Positions 1 to 8,404 of a stretch of DNA of 64,000 bases are shown in pieces. Both the position numbers and the translations under genes were made by a program. This DNA is from an uncultured Anaerolineaceae bacterium (GTDB lineage Bacteria > Chloroflexota > Anaerolineae > Anaerolineales > Anaerolineaceae). The stretch lies in the NCBI GenBank assembly GCA_938020565.1, contig CALIHP010000043.1, forward strand, positions 7,948-71,947, written 5' to 3'. Position 1 is the stretch's first letter. Every line of letters starts with the position of its first letter. The notes beneath the pieces were generated by a model. The model was not told the DNA's origin. It worked only from the letters and a program-made list of their open reading frames with translations, and made no database searches.

Positions 1-975
1 ATCATTCGCGCGGACGGTGTATTCGGCGTCATCGCCGCCGGATTCGAGATCCCCTCGATCCAGGAGGTTTTCCCGGGAATCCTGCCGTTCCCGTTTCAGG
101 ATACGCCGGCGCGCTGGGGCGAGGCGTTCGCCGAGGCGGGAAAGAGAATGGGGCTGAACGGGAGAACGATCGGCGTTGAACCGCGGCATTTCCGTTTCCA
201 TGAATTTTCTTTCCTGACGGAAAACGTTGCAGGGCTGCGCCTGGTTGGCGCGGCGGAGCTCTTCGCCGGGCTGCGGCTGCGAAAAACGGCGGACGAGCTG
301 GCGAAAATGAAAAAAGCGGCGCGGATCGCCGAGCGGGCGCTTGAAGACACGCTCCCGATTATCAAGCCGGGCGTCCGCGAGATCGAGATCGCGGATACGT
401 TGATTGGAAACCTGATCCGAAATGGAAGCCAGGTTGAATTGCCGTTCGATCCGATTATCGGGAGCGGCCCGAACAGCGCCGATCCGCACGCGGCCGTCAG
501 CAAGCGCGAGGTTCAGCCGGGCGAGTTTGTCCTGGTTGATTGGGGCGCGCGTTATGACGGATACTGCTCCGACCTGACGCGGACGTTCGCGGTAGGCGAA
601 GCGTCGGAGGAGATGCGGACGGTTTACGGGACGGTTCTGGCCGCGAATCGCGCGGCGGCGGCCTTCGCGCGGCCCGGCGTTCGAGCGGGGGACGTCGACG
701 GCGCGGCGCGATCGGTTATTCGCGCGGCCGGTTACGGCGATTTCTTTACTCATCGGTTGGGCCACGGACTGGGAATGGAATGCCATGAGGATCCGTACAT
801 GTTCGCGGAAAATGACCTGACGCTGGAACTGGGAACGGTTTTCACGGACGAGCCGGGTATCTACCTTCCCGGCCGCTTCGGCGTTCGAATCGAGGACGAT
901 CTGGTCGTCACCGATTCGGGCTGCGAAGCGCTGACTTCGTTTCCGCGCGAGCTGCGGATTCTGAACGCAAGTTGA
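1..975 (+). CDS. Xaa-Pro aminopeptidase-like M24 metallopeptidase (5' end outside window)
   Basis: The frame is open from base 1, so the start and most of the creatinase-like N-terminal domain lie outside the window; 324 residues are visible. The pita-bread M24 fold is clear. Metal ligands of the family are all present: Asp in VDWGARYDGY, Asp in CSDLTRTF, His in HRLGHGLGME, Glu in FTDEPGIY and Glu in GVRIEDD. The family removes N-terminal residues preceding proline in the cytoplasm using two metal ions. An ATG at 148 inside the frame is not a credible start because homology continues upstream of it. The next gene follows within about 30 bases on the same strand. Exact substrate (Xaa-Pro dipeptidase or aminopeptidase) is not resolved. 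Confidence 0.9.
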   Translation: MIRADGVFGVIAAGFEIPSIQEVFPGILPFPFQDTPARWGEAFAEAGKRMGLNGRTIGVEPRHFRFHEFSFLTENVAGLRLVGAAELFAGLRLRKTADELAKMKKAARIAERALEDTLPIIKPGVREIEIADTLIGNLIRNGSQVELPFDPIIGSGPNSADPHAAVSKREVQPGEFVLVDWGARYDGYCSDLTRTFAVGEASEEMRTVYGTVLAANRAAAAFARPGVRAGDVDGAARSVIRAAGYGDFFTHRLGHGLGMECHEDPYMFAENDLTLELGTVFTDEPGIYLPGRFGVRIEDDLVVTDSGCEALTSFPRELRILNAS

Positions 976-1006
976 TCAGCAGTTCGTGCGGAAGGACGGA
1001 GGACGG

Positions 1007-1663
1007 ATGGAACTGACGAATTACACGTATGAAAGCTTGCGCATGGTCCCGATTCAGACAGGATCCATGGCGAATAATTGTTATATTGTCGCCGATACGG
1101 AACGGAAAGAATGCGTCGTAATCGACGCGTCGTTCGATTTTCAGCAGGTGCTCCAAAAAATTGAGGAAGAAGGCTGGCGATGGACGGCGCTTTGGCTGAC
1201 GCACGCGCATTTTGACCATATCTATGGGGCGAAATTGACGGAGACCGAAGGCCGCGACGTCCCGATCGCGCTTCATCCAGACGACGAAGCGATCCGTACG
1301 GGCGGCGGATCGGCCCGCCCGGGCCAGGCCCGCGGGGGAAACTGCCCCCCTCCGCGGATTTTGATTGCGGACGGGACGCGCCTGTCGGTTGGGAGGTACG
1401 ATTTTACCGTGCTGCATACGCCGGGCCATTCCCCCGGATCGGTCTGTTTTTATTGTGAATCGGCGGGCTGGCTTTTCAGCGGCGATACGGTTTTTTACCA
1501 TGATCATGGCAGGACCGATCTTCTCGGCGGATCGCAGCGGCAAATCGAAGCCAGCATCAATACCAAGGTGCTGACGCTTCCGGACGAGACGCTGATTTTT
1601 CCTGGACACGAAGCGTTTACGTCCGTCGGCGCGGAGCGCCCCTTCTTTGGACAATATTTTTAA
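1007..1663 (+). CDS. MBL-fold hydrolase (glyoxalase II-like / YcbL type)
   Basis: A 218-residue metallo-beta-lactamase-fold hydrolase. The metal motif THAHFDH fits HxHxDH, followed by HTPGHSPGS, FSGDTVF and FPGH, the order seen in YcbL/GloB-like enzymes. These are cytosolic thioester or related hydrolases with one or two metals. The start is set at ATG 1007 because GGAGG at 998-1002 sits just upstream; an in-frame GTG at 986 would add seven residues. A short insertion of low-complexity Gly/Pro-rich sequence (around residues 97-115) separates the core strands. The lipoprotein gene starts two bases after the stop, suggesting one transcript. Confidence 0.88.
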   Translation: MELTNYTYESLRMVPIQTGSMANNCYIVADTERKECVVIDASFDFQQVLQKIEEEGWRWTALWLTHAHFDHIYGAKLTETEGRDVPIALHPDDEAIRTGGGSARPGQARGGNCPPPRILIADGTRLSVGRYDFTVLHTPGHSPGSVCFYCESAGWLFSGDTVFYHDHGRTDLLGGSQRQIEASINTKVLTLPDETLIFPGHEAFTSVGAERPFFGQYF

Positions 1664-1665
1664 CA

Positions 1666-3153
1666 ATGGACAAATTGAGGCGGCTGAACGTTCGGAAAAA
1701 CTGGCGGGCTGTAATGGTCTGGATCGGTTTTGTCTGTCTGGCGCTGCTGACGGCGGGCTGCAACACGCCCATGCCGGCAGTTTTCACGGAAGCCGCGGCG
1801 GGGGGGGGAGCGACGGATCCCGAAGCGGCGGTGCAGGCGATTCTCCCGACGCGGACCGCGAGCGTCACGCCGTTGCCGACGGCAACGCCGGTTCCAGCTT
1901 ACCTGAGCGTTAAGCCGGAGGACCTGGATGGGTTGAAGATCCATGTCTGGCATGGGTTCCGCGATCAGGTTCAGGCGGCGTTCGACGCGTTCGTCGACGC
2001 GTTTAACGATGAAAACGCGTTTGGGATTGTCGTTTCGGCGGACAGCATGATTTCCGACGTCAATCTCAGTGATCGTGTCCTGGCCGGAAAAGAAAACAAG
2101 GAACATCCGAACCTGATTTTTTCCACGGCGGATTATTTCCGTTTCTGGAGCGGGGAAGGAGTTCTTTTCACGCCGTTGGACGATTACTTCGCGCATCCGC
2201 AGTACGGTCTGGCCCCGGAACGGATCAGAGCGATCGACGCGCGGATCCCGGTACCGGGGAAGCGAACGGTTTTTCCGCTTTGGTACACGCCGTACTTCCT
2301 TTTTTATAACGATACCTGGGGCCAGCGGTTAGGTTTTTCCGGACCTCCGGAAACGTTCGAGGCGTTCGCGGAGCAGAGCTGCGCCGCATATCAGGCGCTT
2401 ATGGACGACGAAGACCGCGAGAATAACGGGACCGGCGGCTGGATTATATCCGGCGCTCCCGGAACGGCGGTCAGCTGGCTCAGCGCGTTTGAGGCTGGAA
2501 AAATCGATTTCTCGGACCTTTCCGCGGCGGCGCCGGGAGAAGCGTTCCTGAAAGCGGTCAGCGCGCTGCGGAAGCTGTTTGACGATGGCTGTGTCTGGCA
2601 GAGCCGGCTTTCGGAGCCTTACGCTTATTTCGCTGATCATGAGGCGCTTTTTTATTCAGGAACAGCGGCTGATCTTCCGTTTCAGCGGATCGCGTTTGCT
2701 GAATCCGAAACGAACAGCGCGGACGATTGGCGGCTGATTCCCTATCCAGGAATATACGGGGAGCGGACCGAGGTTTTTGCTGAGACGTTTTCGGCTGGTA
2801 TTGTTGTCCAGTCGGCCGCGGAGCAGTTCGCTTCCTGGCTGTTCCTGTCGTACATTTTAGATGAAGCCCGGCTGTCCGATTGGGCGGGCGCGGCGATGGG
2901 GATCCCGATCGTGGGCGAGGCGGGACTTTCTTCGAACGTTCGGAAGAAGCTGGACCGGAAGCTGGCGGCGGCGCTTTACGATGGGGCCGAGCCGACGGCT
3001 TACGAATTTCCGGCGAATTGGATTACGGTCAAGCCGGTTTTAGCGGATGGGTTCGCGTTCGCGTTTGCTCCTGGCGCGACGATCGATTCCGCGCCGGTTA
3101 TTTGGGAACAGGTCTTGCAGACGATCAAGGAAATCAGTCAATTGAGGAGATGA
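1666..3153 (+). CDS. Lipoprotein, extracellular solute-binding protein (family 1-like)
   Basis: A 495-residue lipid-anchored binding protein. A basic N-terminus and hydrophobic stretch end in a lipobox (LLTAGC, Cys about residue 32), then a Thr/Pro-rich linker (TPLPTATPVP). The body resembles carbohydrate-type binding proteins: IHVWHGFRDQVQAAF at its start, FPLWYTPYFLFYN mid-protein and a WLSAF/WLFLSY core. No permease or ATPase gene is adjacent, so it would have to work with a distant transporter or act as a sensor. It overlaps the next gene's first possible ATG (3150). The assignment to the solute-binding fold is by motif and general pattern only. Confidence 0.78.
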   Translation: MDKLRRLNVRKNWRAVMVWIGFVCLALLTAGCNTPMPAVFTEAAAGGGATDPEAAVQAILPTRTASVTPLPTATPVPAYLSVKPEDLDGLKIHVWHGFRDQVQAAFDAFVDAFNDENAFGIVVSADSMISDVNLSDRVLAGKENKEHPNLIFSTADYFRFWSGEGVLFTPLDDYFAHPQYGLAPERIRAIDARIPVPGKRTVFPLWYTPYFLFYNDTWGQRLGFSGPPETFEAFAEQSCAAYQALMDDEDRENNGTGGWIISGAPGTAVSWLSAFEAGKIDFSDLSAAAPGEAFLKAVSALRKLFDDGCVWQSRLSEPYAYFADHEALFYSGTAADLPFQRIAFAESETNSADDWRLIPYPGIYGERTEVFAETFSAGIVVQSAAEQFASWLFLSYILDEARLSDWAGAAMGIPIVGEAGLSSNVRKKLDRKLAAALYDGAEPTAYEFPANWITVKPVLADGFAFAFAPGATIDSAPVIWEQVLQTIKEISQLRR

Positions 3154-3167
3154 AGGCGGGTTTTGAA

Positions 3168-4610
3168 ATGCGAAAAGGTATCGAAATGATCTGTTTAGGG
3201 CTGTTATTGACGCTGGGGGTCAGCGCCTGTTCAACGTTCGTTCCCGCGCCAATCGAACGGACGGATCAGGCCGCGGCGACGGCGCGGGTTGAAACCGAGA
3301 TCGCGGACCGCGTTTATCAGACCGTGACACGGGAGGCGCTGGAAGCGCTGATCCGGAAGCTGTCTGAAACGCCGACGGCGTCGATAACGCCTACGTTGGC
3401 CCCGACGGCTACGGCGACGCTAGTCTCAACTTCGACAGAGACGCCGACGGCTACGTTTACGTTAACCCCGACGGCCACGCTGACCTCTACTTCGACTCGG
3501 ACGTTGACTTTTACTCCGATTCCGACCTTTACTCCGACTCGGACGATGACTTTCACTCCGGTCCCGACCTCTACTCCGACTCGGACGTTGACTTTTACTC
3601 CGATTCCGACCTCTACTCCGACTCGGACGATGACTTTCACTTCGGCTCCGACTTCAACTTTCACTTCGGTCCCGACTTCCATTCCGACGGAAACGGTCGG
3701 GCCAGCTTTGACCGGGACCGCTCCGCTGACTTTGCCGTTCGCGCCGACGGCGGACGATGGGTCTTGTCTTTTCTGTACCCGGGAGTTTAAAGCGCCGCCG
3801 CGACCGGGCCAGACGATCGCTCCAACGGCTGCGCTGGCGGAAACCGCGGATGCGGATAGCTCCCTGGAGCGTCCAGGTCCGGTTTTCCCGGCTGAACCCA
3901 CGGATGACGGTGGATCGGCTTCCTTTGGACCGGACCGGGAAACTGCGTTGACGCCGGCGGATTCTCCGGAGGACATCTCTGGCGTTCCGGAGCTGGTTAT
4001 CACAGCGGTTCCGTCCGAATCCACTCGTGCTGTGACGGCTGTGCCCGGGACGGACGAGGCCAGCGCGCGGGTCCGCGTTCTTTCCGTTGCGTCGGGGGAA
4101 CCCTATCCGGTCAGCGTCCGGCAGCATAAGCCTGCCCTGATCTATACGGTTGATGGCTCCGACTTAAAGCTGACGGTACGTGACCCGGATGCGGCGAATT
4201 CGTTCCGGCTGCTCACCCGCGACATGGGCGTCCTGATTTCGGATAGCGATCAGAAGTTTGATCTGATTTTTTCTGTTCCGGCGGAGGTTGAGCTCGTGGA
4301 ATTAGCGGAAATCGCGGTCGATAAAACGCGCATGGAAGCGACGTTCCGAACAGAGCCTGGGCCTGCCGTGATCCCGGTTCGAATACCTGTCGGCGCGGGG
4401 GTGCGGTTTTCTGTGCGTTTCGACCAGCGTTCCTCCGGAACGGTCGATTTCGTTCCCTGGAGCGGCTCGCCGGTAACGTTCGGTCCAGTTCGCCAGGTCG
4501 ATTGGGAATCGTGCTGCGGATTGACCGAGATTTATTTTGTCGTTCTTCGGTCCGGTTCCGGAGCCGCATTTTTCAGCGCGGAGCTGATCCCCGGAATTTT
4601 CGGGAACTAA
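3168..4610 (+). CDS. Lipoprotein with long Thr/Pro-rich repeat stalk, function unknown
   Basis: About 480 residues. The N-terminus (MRKGIEMICLGLLLTLGVSAC) is a lipoprotein signal with Cys near residue 21. Roughly residues 65-190 are a Thr/Pro/Ser-rich stalk built from 14-residue repeats (pattern T-L/M-TFTP-x-PTSTPTR). The C-terminal part (about residues 300-480) looks globular, with beta-rich sequence, and is not recognised. ATG at 3168 is preferred because AAGGCGGG lies seven bases upstream; ATG 3150, overlapping the previous stop, is the alternative. It probably displays the C-terminal domain away from the cell surface. Its operon partners are also exported proteins. Confidence 0.75.
   Translation: MRKGIEMICLGLLLTLGVSACSTFVPAPIERTDQAAATARVETEIADRVYQTVTREALEALIRKLSETPTASITPTLAPTATATLVSTSTETPTATFTLTPTATLTSTSTRTLTFTPIPTFTPTRTMTFTPVPTSTPTRTLTFTPIPTSTPTRTMTFTSAPTSTFTSVPTSIPTETVGPALTGTAPLTLPFAPTADDGSCLFCTREFKAPPRPGQTIAPTAALAETADADSSLERPGPVFPAEPTDDGGSASFGPDRETALTPADSPEDISGVPELVITAVPSESTRAVTAVPGTDEASARVRVLSVASGEPYPVSVRQHKPALIYTVDGSDLKLTVRDPDAANSFRLLTRDMGVLISDSDQKFDLIFSVPAEVELVELAEIAVDKTRMEATFRTEPGPAVIPVRIPVGAGVRFSVRFDQRSSGTVDFVPWSGSPVTFGPVRQVDWESCCGLTEIYFVVLRSGSGAAFFSAELIPGIFGN
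3501..3668 (+). repeat. 42-bp tandem coding repeat (Thr/Pro stalk)
   Basis: Three near-identical 42-base units lie at 3501-3542, 3543-3584 and 3585-3626, with a decayed fourth running to about 3668. Units 1 and 3 begin acgttgacttttactccg and unit 2 begins acgatgactttcactccg, so the array also has an 84-base period. Each unit encodes 14 residues of a Thr/Pro stalk. Being in-frame, copy-number change would lengthen or shorten the stalk without breaking the gene. Confidence 0.85.
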
Positions 4611-4679
4611 GCGGCGGATTTAAACGTATTAGCGATATGAGGATGAAACATGACATCATGGCTTGAAAGAGGTGGTTTA

Positions 4680-5762
4680 ATGAAAAAAATAATGGTTCTG
4701 ATCGGCGTTTTTGGGTTGATCCTGATGATAGCGCTGTCCGCGGCGGCGCAGTCTACGACGATGATCGGCGGGTCGATACGTTTCGCGCCCGGCGCGACGA
4801 GTCAGGTGATCAGCGGGCGGCTCGACGGCGGGGTTGCGGTGCGCTATGAGTTCTACGCTTCCGCGAATCAGTCTGCAACGATTACGCTGAATTCGGACAC
4901 GAACGCCGCGGTTCTGGGCGTGAAAACGCTGACGGGGCAGGTCCTGCTGAGTCTGGACGCGCGCAGCGCGACGTTTGGGATGCCGCTGCCGGTTTCGGGC
5001 GGATACGAATTGCTCGTGTATAATCCGGGGCCGATAGCGACAAATTTTTCGTTCCTGCTTTCTATTCCGCCGATTTCGACGAAGCCAGCCCAGACCGCGA
5101 TTCCGGCGAATCCATATTACCCTGTCCCGGGTTCCTGGCAATATCGGTTGGGCGGAACGATCCAATTCGCAAAGGGCGAAACGATGACAGAGATCGCCGG
5201 TACGGCGGAGGGGGGGAGCTGTACCCGGTACGATTTTTACGCCGGGAACGATTACCTGCTTCTGGCGACCGTTTCGTCGGATAATTCCCGGGTGAATCTG
5301 GGACTGTCGGATAATACCGGGACGCTCTACGTCAGCAATGCGAATCAATTCGGGACGATTCGGCAGCTTTTGTCGAAAACGACGAAGTATAATCTTGACG
5401 TCTGCAACCCGGATATGGCGGCGACTGGGTTCCGGCTGACGTTCGTTATCCCGGCGCGGGTCCGCTTCGCCCCGAACACGAACAGCACGCGGCTGACCGG
5501 GGCGGTCAAAGCCAACGGCGTCGTTTCGTATACCGCCTATGCAGCGGCGGGACAAACGATGATAGTCGGGCTCCAGAGCGGAACGACTCAGCCGAACGCT
5601 TTCCTGCGAATCAGCGGTATTGAAGACGGGACCGTTTTCCTGGATCATACGGCGAAGCTAACATATTGGAGCGGCGTGCTGCCGCGGCGGCAGGACTACC
5701 TGATCGAGGTGGTTTCTTTCCAGCAAGCGACGAATTATTCGCTATCGATTCAAATCTATTAA
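4680..5762 (+). CDS. Secreted protein of three tandem beta-rich domains (PPC-like)
   Basis: A 360-residue exported protein. A signal peptide (MKKIMVLIGVFGLILMIALSAAAQS) is followed by three repeats of about 105 residues. Each begins with a similar strand (GGSIRFAPGAT, GGTIQFAKGET, PARVRFAPNTN), continues with a V-x-Y-x-F/A-Y-A pair of strands, and ends in Y-x-L-x-V/V-x-S/N with a hydrophobic tail. This matches bacterial pre-peptidase C-terminal-like beta sandwiches in layout, though the family call is an inference. ATG 4680 is chosen because AGAGGTGG lies just upstream; an in-frame ATG at 4650 would precede the signal peptide. No catalytic motif is visible, so a binding or adhesion role is likely. 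Confidence 0.72.
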   Translation: MKKIMVLIGVFGLILMIALSAAAQSTTMIGGSIRFAPGATSQVISGRLDGGVAVRYEFYASANQSATITLNSDTNAAVLGVKTLTGQVLLSLDARSATFGMPLPVSGGYELLVYNPGPIATNFSFLLSIPPISTKPAQTAIPANPYYPVPGSWQYRLGGTIQFAKGETMTEIAGTAEGGSCTRYDFYAGNDYLLLATVSSDNSRVNLGLSDNTGTLYVSNANQFGTIRQLLSKTTKYNLDVCNPDMAATGFRLTFVIPARVRFAPNTNSTRLTGAVKANGVVSYTAYAAAGQTMIVGLQSGTTQPNAFLRISGIEDGTVFLDHTAKLTYWSGVLPRRQDYLIEVVSFQQATNYSLSIQIY

Positions 5763-5791
5763 AGGTTCTGAGCTGGATATTGCGGCTGAGG

Positions 5792-5838
5792 GCGTCTCGA
5801 AACCATTCAGGAAAAAAGCGTTTTGAGACGCTCTTTTT
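5792..5838 (+). terminator. Intrinsic terminator
   Basis: An 11-bp stem (GCGTCTCGAAA at 5792-5802 with TTTTGAGACGC at 5821-5831, one G-U pair) is followed by TCTTTTT. It lies 30 bases after the three-domain protein gene and ends that transcript. Confidence 0.8.
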
Positions 5839-5907
5839 CCGGATATAACAGGGATGAGTCTTTTTTCGAGCTGCCGCGTATATAAAAATAAGAAATGGAG
5901 GGCGCGT

Positions 5908-6111
5908 ATGAACGACGATCGTCAGGGATGTCTTGGATTTTTTCTTAAAACTTTTCTTTTGTCGAAAATTTATAACTGGCTTCAGGAGACGTTCGGTTAT
6001 AAATCGGGGAATTGCTGCGGCTGCGGCTGCGGGCTGATTATTCTGGTCGTCTGCGGCGTGATTTTCCTGAAGCTATTCTTCGGGACGGATTTTCTGGATT
6101 TCGGGTTTTAG
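5908..6111 (+). CDS. Small membrane protein with CCGCGCG motif
   Basis: A 67-residue protein not assigned to a family. ATG 5908 is preceded by GGAGG at 5897-5901. Residues about 1-30 look amphipathic (FFLKTFLLSKIYNWLQETF), then GNCCGCGCG, a single hydrophobic helix (LIILVVCGVIFLKLFF) and a short Phe-rich tail. The Cys cluster sits right at the predicted membrane edge, where it could bind metal or be lipid-modified. The Nudix gene starts two bases after its stop, so the two are probably translated together. Function unknown. Confidence 0.6.
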   Translation: MNDDRQGCLGFFLKTFLLSKIYNWLQETFGYKSGNCCGCGCGLIILVVCGVIFLKLFFGTDFLDFGF

Positions 6112-6112
6112 G

Positions 6113-6595
6113 ATGATTCCGCGTTATCAGGTGATTCCGCGGACGTTAATCTTTGTTTTTCATCGCGATCGCGTGCTTCTCCTTCGCGGGGCGGAGACGA
6201 AAAAGAATTTTCCCGGGCTGTATAACGGTTTGGGCGGGCATGTCGAGCATGGGGAGTCGGTCCTATCTGGCGCGGAACGCGAGCTTTTCGAGGAGAGCGG
6301 GATTCAGGGCGTCGAGTTGGAGCTTTGCGGACTGTCGATCGATTCAACGCGTCCGGACGTCGGCGTCGAGGTGCATGTTTTCCGTGGCGAGGTCGACCGG
6401 GAAATTGCGCCCGTCGCGTCCGCCGAAGGCGAGCTCGAATGGGTCCCGGTTTCGGAGCTCGGGCGGCTTCCCGCGCTCCCGGATCTGGTTCCGTTCGTAG
6501 AGCGGGCCTGCGATCGGAAAAGCGGCGGGCGAATTTTCTACGCGGTAGCGAACTGGAACGCGGAGACCGGGGAACAGCTCCGATTTTTTGTTTGA
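6113..6595 (+). CDS. Nudix hydrolase
   Basis: A 160-residue Nudix protein. The Nudix box is complete: GGHVEHGES...RELFEESGI matches GX5EX7REUXEEXGU, so metal-dependent hydrolysis of a nucleoside diphosphate linked to another group is expected. The N-terminal part (RTLIFVFHRDRVLLLRGAE) is the usual first strand pair, and the overall length is that of MutT/8-oxo-dGTP-type enzymes. The start is one base past the preceding stop, with no separate ribosome site, implying coupling. Substrate not predictable. Confidence 0.9.
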   Translation: MIPRYQVIPRTLIFVFHRDRVLLLRGAETKKNFPGLYNGLGGHVEHGESVLSGAERELFEESGIQGVELELCGLSIDSTRPDVGVEVHVFRGEVDREIAPVASAEGELEWVPVSELGRLPALPDLVPFVERACDRKSGGRIFYAVANWNAETGEQLRFFV

Positions 6596-6655
6596 GGCTT
6601 CGGGCCTCGCCGCGCAGATTGGCGCGGATTTTACGATTATCTGACGCAAAAATTC

Positions 6656-6684
6656 TCGACCCCTTTTTCGAAGGGGACTATACT
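6656..6684 (+). promoter_or_regulatory. Predicted sigma-70-type promoter
   Basis: TCGACC (6656-6661), a 17-base spacer and TATACT (6679-6684), upstream of the ROK-like gene. The spacer contains the inverted repeat CCCCTT/AAGGGG (6660-6665 and 6671-6676), a possible operator or the tail of the Nudix transcript. Confidence 0.5.
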
Positions 6685-6777
6685 TAGTTTCGGTTGAATT
6701 TAGATTCAAACGGATCGGCGGCGGTTTTTTCCGCCCGTCCGGAGGCAGGGTAACGAAACAAAGGAAGGAAATTGAGA

Positions 6778-8166
6778 ATGGAAAAGGTTTTTAAGTCTGT
6801 CAAATTGGATATTCGCTGTACCCCGGTTTTAGATCCGGATTATATCCCGTTCGCGAAGTTTTACGAGGCATTCCTGAAAACGGCGACCGAGCCGATCGCG
6901 ATTTCGATTGAACGCGAAGACGGTCAGGTTCAGGTTTTTGAAACGAAGATTCATGGCATTGCCGAGAAATTTGATGTCGATTATCTCGTTGTTGAACGGA
7001 TCGTAAAATTCATGATCTGGGCGCGCGGCGGCTTTCGGCTGACGATCAGCGGCGATCGGAAGATCGGCGAAGCGATCGCGGCGGCGTATTCGGCGGACGG
7101 GAAGCGATCGTTCGATTTCCATTTCATGACGAATGTGTATGAAAGGCCGTTTGAGGTTGTCCTGACGGACTACGCGTCGCGGCCGAGCCCGTACCAGAAA
7201 TCCGTCTCGATCGGAAGGCATTTAGACGGCTGTCGGATTGGATTTGACGCCGGCGGTTCCGATCGAAAGGTTTCGGCGGTTATCGACGGCGAGCCGGTTT
7301 TCTCTGAAGAGGTCGTCTGGCTCCCGAAGGTGACGGCCGATCCGGCTTATCACTATGATGGAATTTTGGACTCGTTCCGCCGCGCCGCCGCGCACCTGCC
7401 GCGCGTCGATGCGATCGGCGTTTCTTCGGCTGGTATTTATATCAACAATGAAACGAAGGCCGCGTCGCTCTTTCTTCAGGTCCCGAAGGCCGATTTTGAA
7501 AAGACGGTGAAGCGGATTTATATTGACGCGGCGAAGGAGATCGGCGCGGATATCCCGCTGGTGGTCGCGAACGACGGCGACGTTACGGCGCTGGCAGGGG
7601 CGATGAGCCTGAACGCGGATTCGGTTCTGGGGATCGCGATGGGGACGAGCGAGGCGGCGGGCTTTGTCGATCGTGAAGGCAATATTACGGGCTGGTTGAA
7701 CGAGCTGGCGTTCGCGCCGGTCGATCTGGCGGAAAACGCGATGATCGATGAATGGTCCGGGGATATTGGCTGCGGCGTTAAGTATTTCAGTCAGGACGGC
7801 GTGATTAAATTGGCGCCTGCCGCCGGGATTGATTTGTCGGCGGCTGAAACGCCGGCGGAAAAGCTGAAAATTGTTCAGAAGCTGATGGCTGATGGGGACG
7901 GGAACGCTGCGAAGATTTATGAGACGATCGGAGCGTATCTGGGTTACGCGCTGAAGCTTTATTCGCTTTTCTATGACTTGAAGGAGGTTCTGCTGCTGGG
8001 ACGCGTCGTTTCAGGGAAGGGCGGCGATGTGCTGCTGGAGACGGCGAAGCAGGTTCTCGCGGCGGAATATCCGGAGCTGAAGATCAATTTGTCGCTGCCG
8101 ACGGAGAAAACGCGCCGCGTGGGCCAGTCGGTCGCCGCGGCGAGCTTAGCGGAGATTCGCAGGTAA
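6778..8166 (+). CDS. ROK-like ASKHA-fold kinase/regulator
   Basis: 462 residues. An N-terminal domain of about 145 residues without recognised motif precedes an actin/hexokinase-like ATPase domain: IGFDAGGSDRK is the phosphate-1 loop (ROK form DxGGTxxK), VDAIGVSSAGI the central strand, VVANDGDVTAL the catalytic-Asp region and IAMGTSEAAGF phosphate 2. The usual ROK zinc cluster CxCGxxGC is not present; WSGDIGCGVKYF stands near that place, so it belongs to a divergent branch. Sugar or acyl-sugar phosphorylation is likely but not proven. AAGGAAGGAA precedes ATG 6778; a terminator follows the gene. It is transcribed alone. Confidence 0.72.
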   Translation: MEKVFKSVKLDIRCTPVLDPDYIPFAKFYEAFLKTATEPIAISIEREDGQVQVFETKIHGIAEKFDVDYLVVERIVKFMIWARGGFRLTISGDRKIGEAIAAAYSADGKRSFDFHFMTNVYERPFEVVLTDYASRPSPYQKSVSIGRHLDGCRIGFDAGGSDRKVSAVIDGEPVFSEEVVWLPKVTADPAYHYDGILDSFRRAAAHLPRVDAIGVSSAGIYINNETKAASLFLQVPKADFEKTVKRIYIDAAKEIGADIPLVVANDGDVTALAGAMSLNADSVLGIAMGTSEAAGFVDREGNITGWLNELAFAPVDLAENAMIDEWSGDIGCGVKYFSQDGVIKLAPAAGIDLSAAETPAEKLKIVQKLMADGDGNAAKIYETIGAYLGYALKLYSLFYDLKEVLLLGRVVSGKGGDVLLETAKQVLAAEYPELKINLSLPTEKTRRVGQSVAAASLAEIRR

Positions 8167-8221
8167 GCGGCTCCGGTTGGAACGGACATGTTCTATTTTC
8201 GGATGCGATTGAAGAATCGAG

Positions 8222-8246
8222 GACCTCGCCCCGCGGGGTCTTTTTT
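8222..8246 (+). terminator. Intrinsic terminator
   Basis: GACCTCGC (8222-8229) pairs with GCGGGGTC (8233-8240) around a CCC loop, followed by six T. It closes the ROK-like transcript. Confidence 0.85.
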
Positions 8247-8363
8247 ATGTCGGGGTGAGCGTTCCGCTGAATGCGCCGCGCTGAAAGGGAAGACAACGTG
8301 AGCAGGGAAGCGTCGGAAAATGGACAGGATGGCGATATACCGCGCGTCAGCGTCAGCGTTTTT

Positions 8364-8372
8364 TGGTACAAT
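8364..8372 (+). promoter_or_regulatory. Extended -10 promoter
   Basis: TGGTACAAT, an extended -10 with no convincing -35, placed about 30 bases before the methyltransferase start codon. The short leader carries GAGG before ATG 8405. Confidence 0.5.
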
Positions 8373-8404
8373 AGCGATAGCTCTTAAACGGAAACGAGGA
8401 CAGG

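Noticed and set aside
3317..4024. Long minus-strand frame with Val/Gly repeats opposite the lipoprotein stalk
   Set aside because: It is the antisense shadow of the Thr/Pro repeat; the repeat forces open frames. No start signal or homology.
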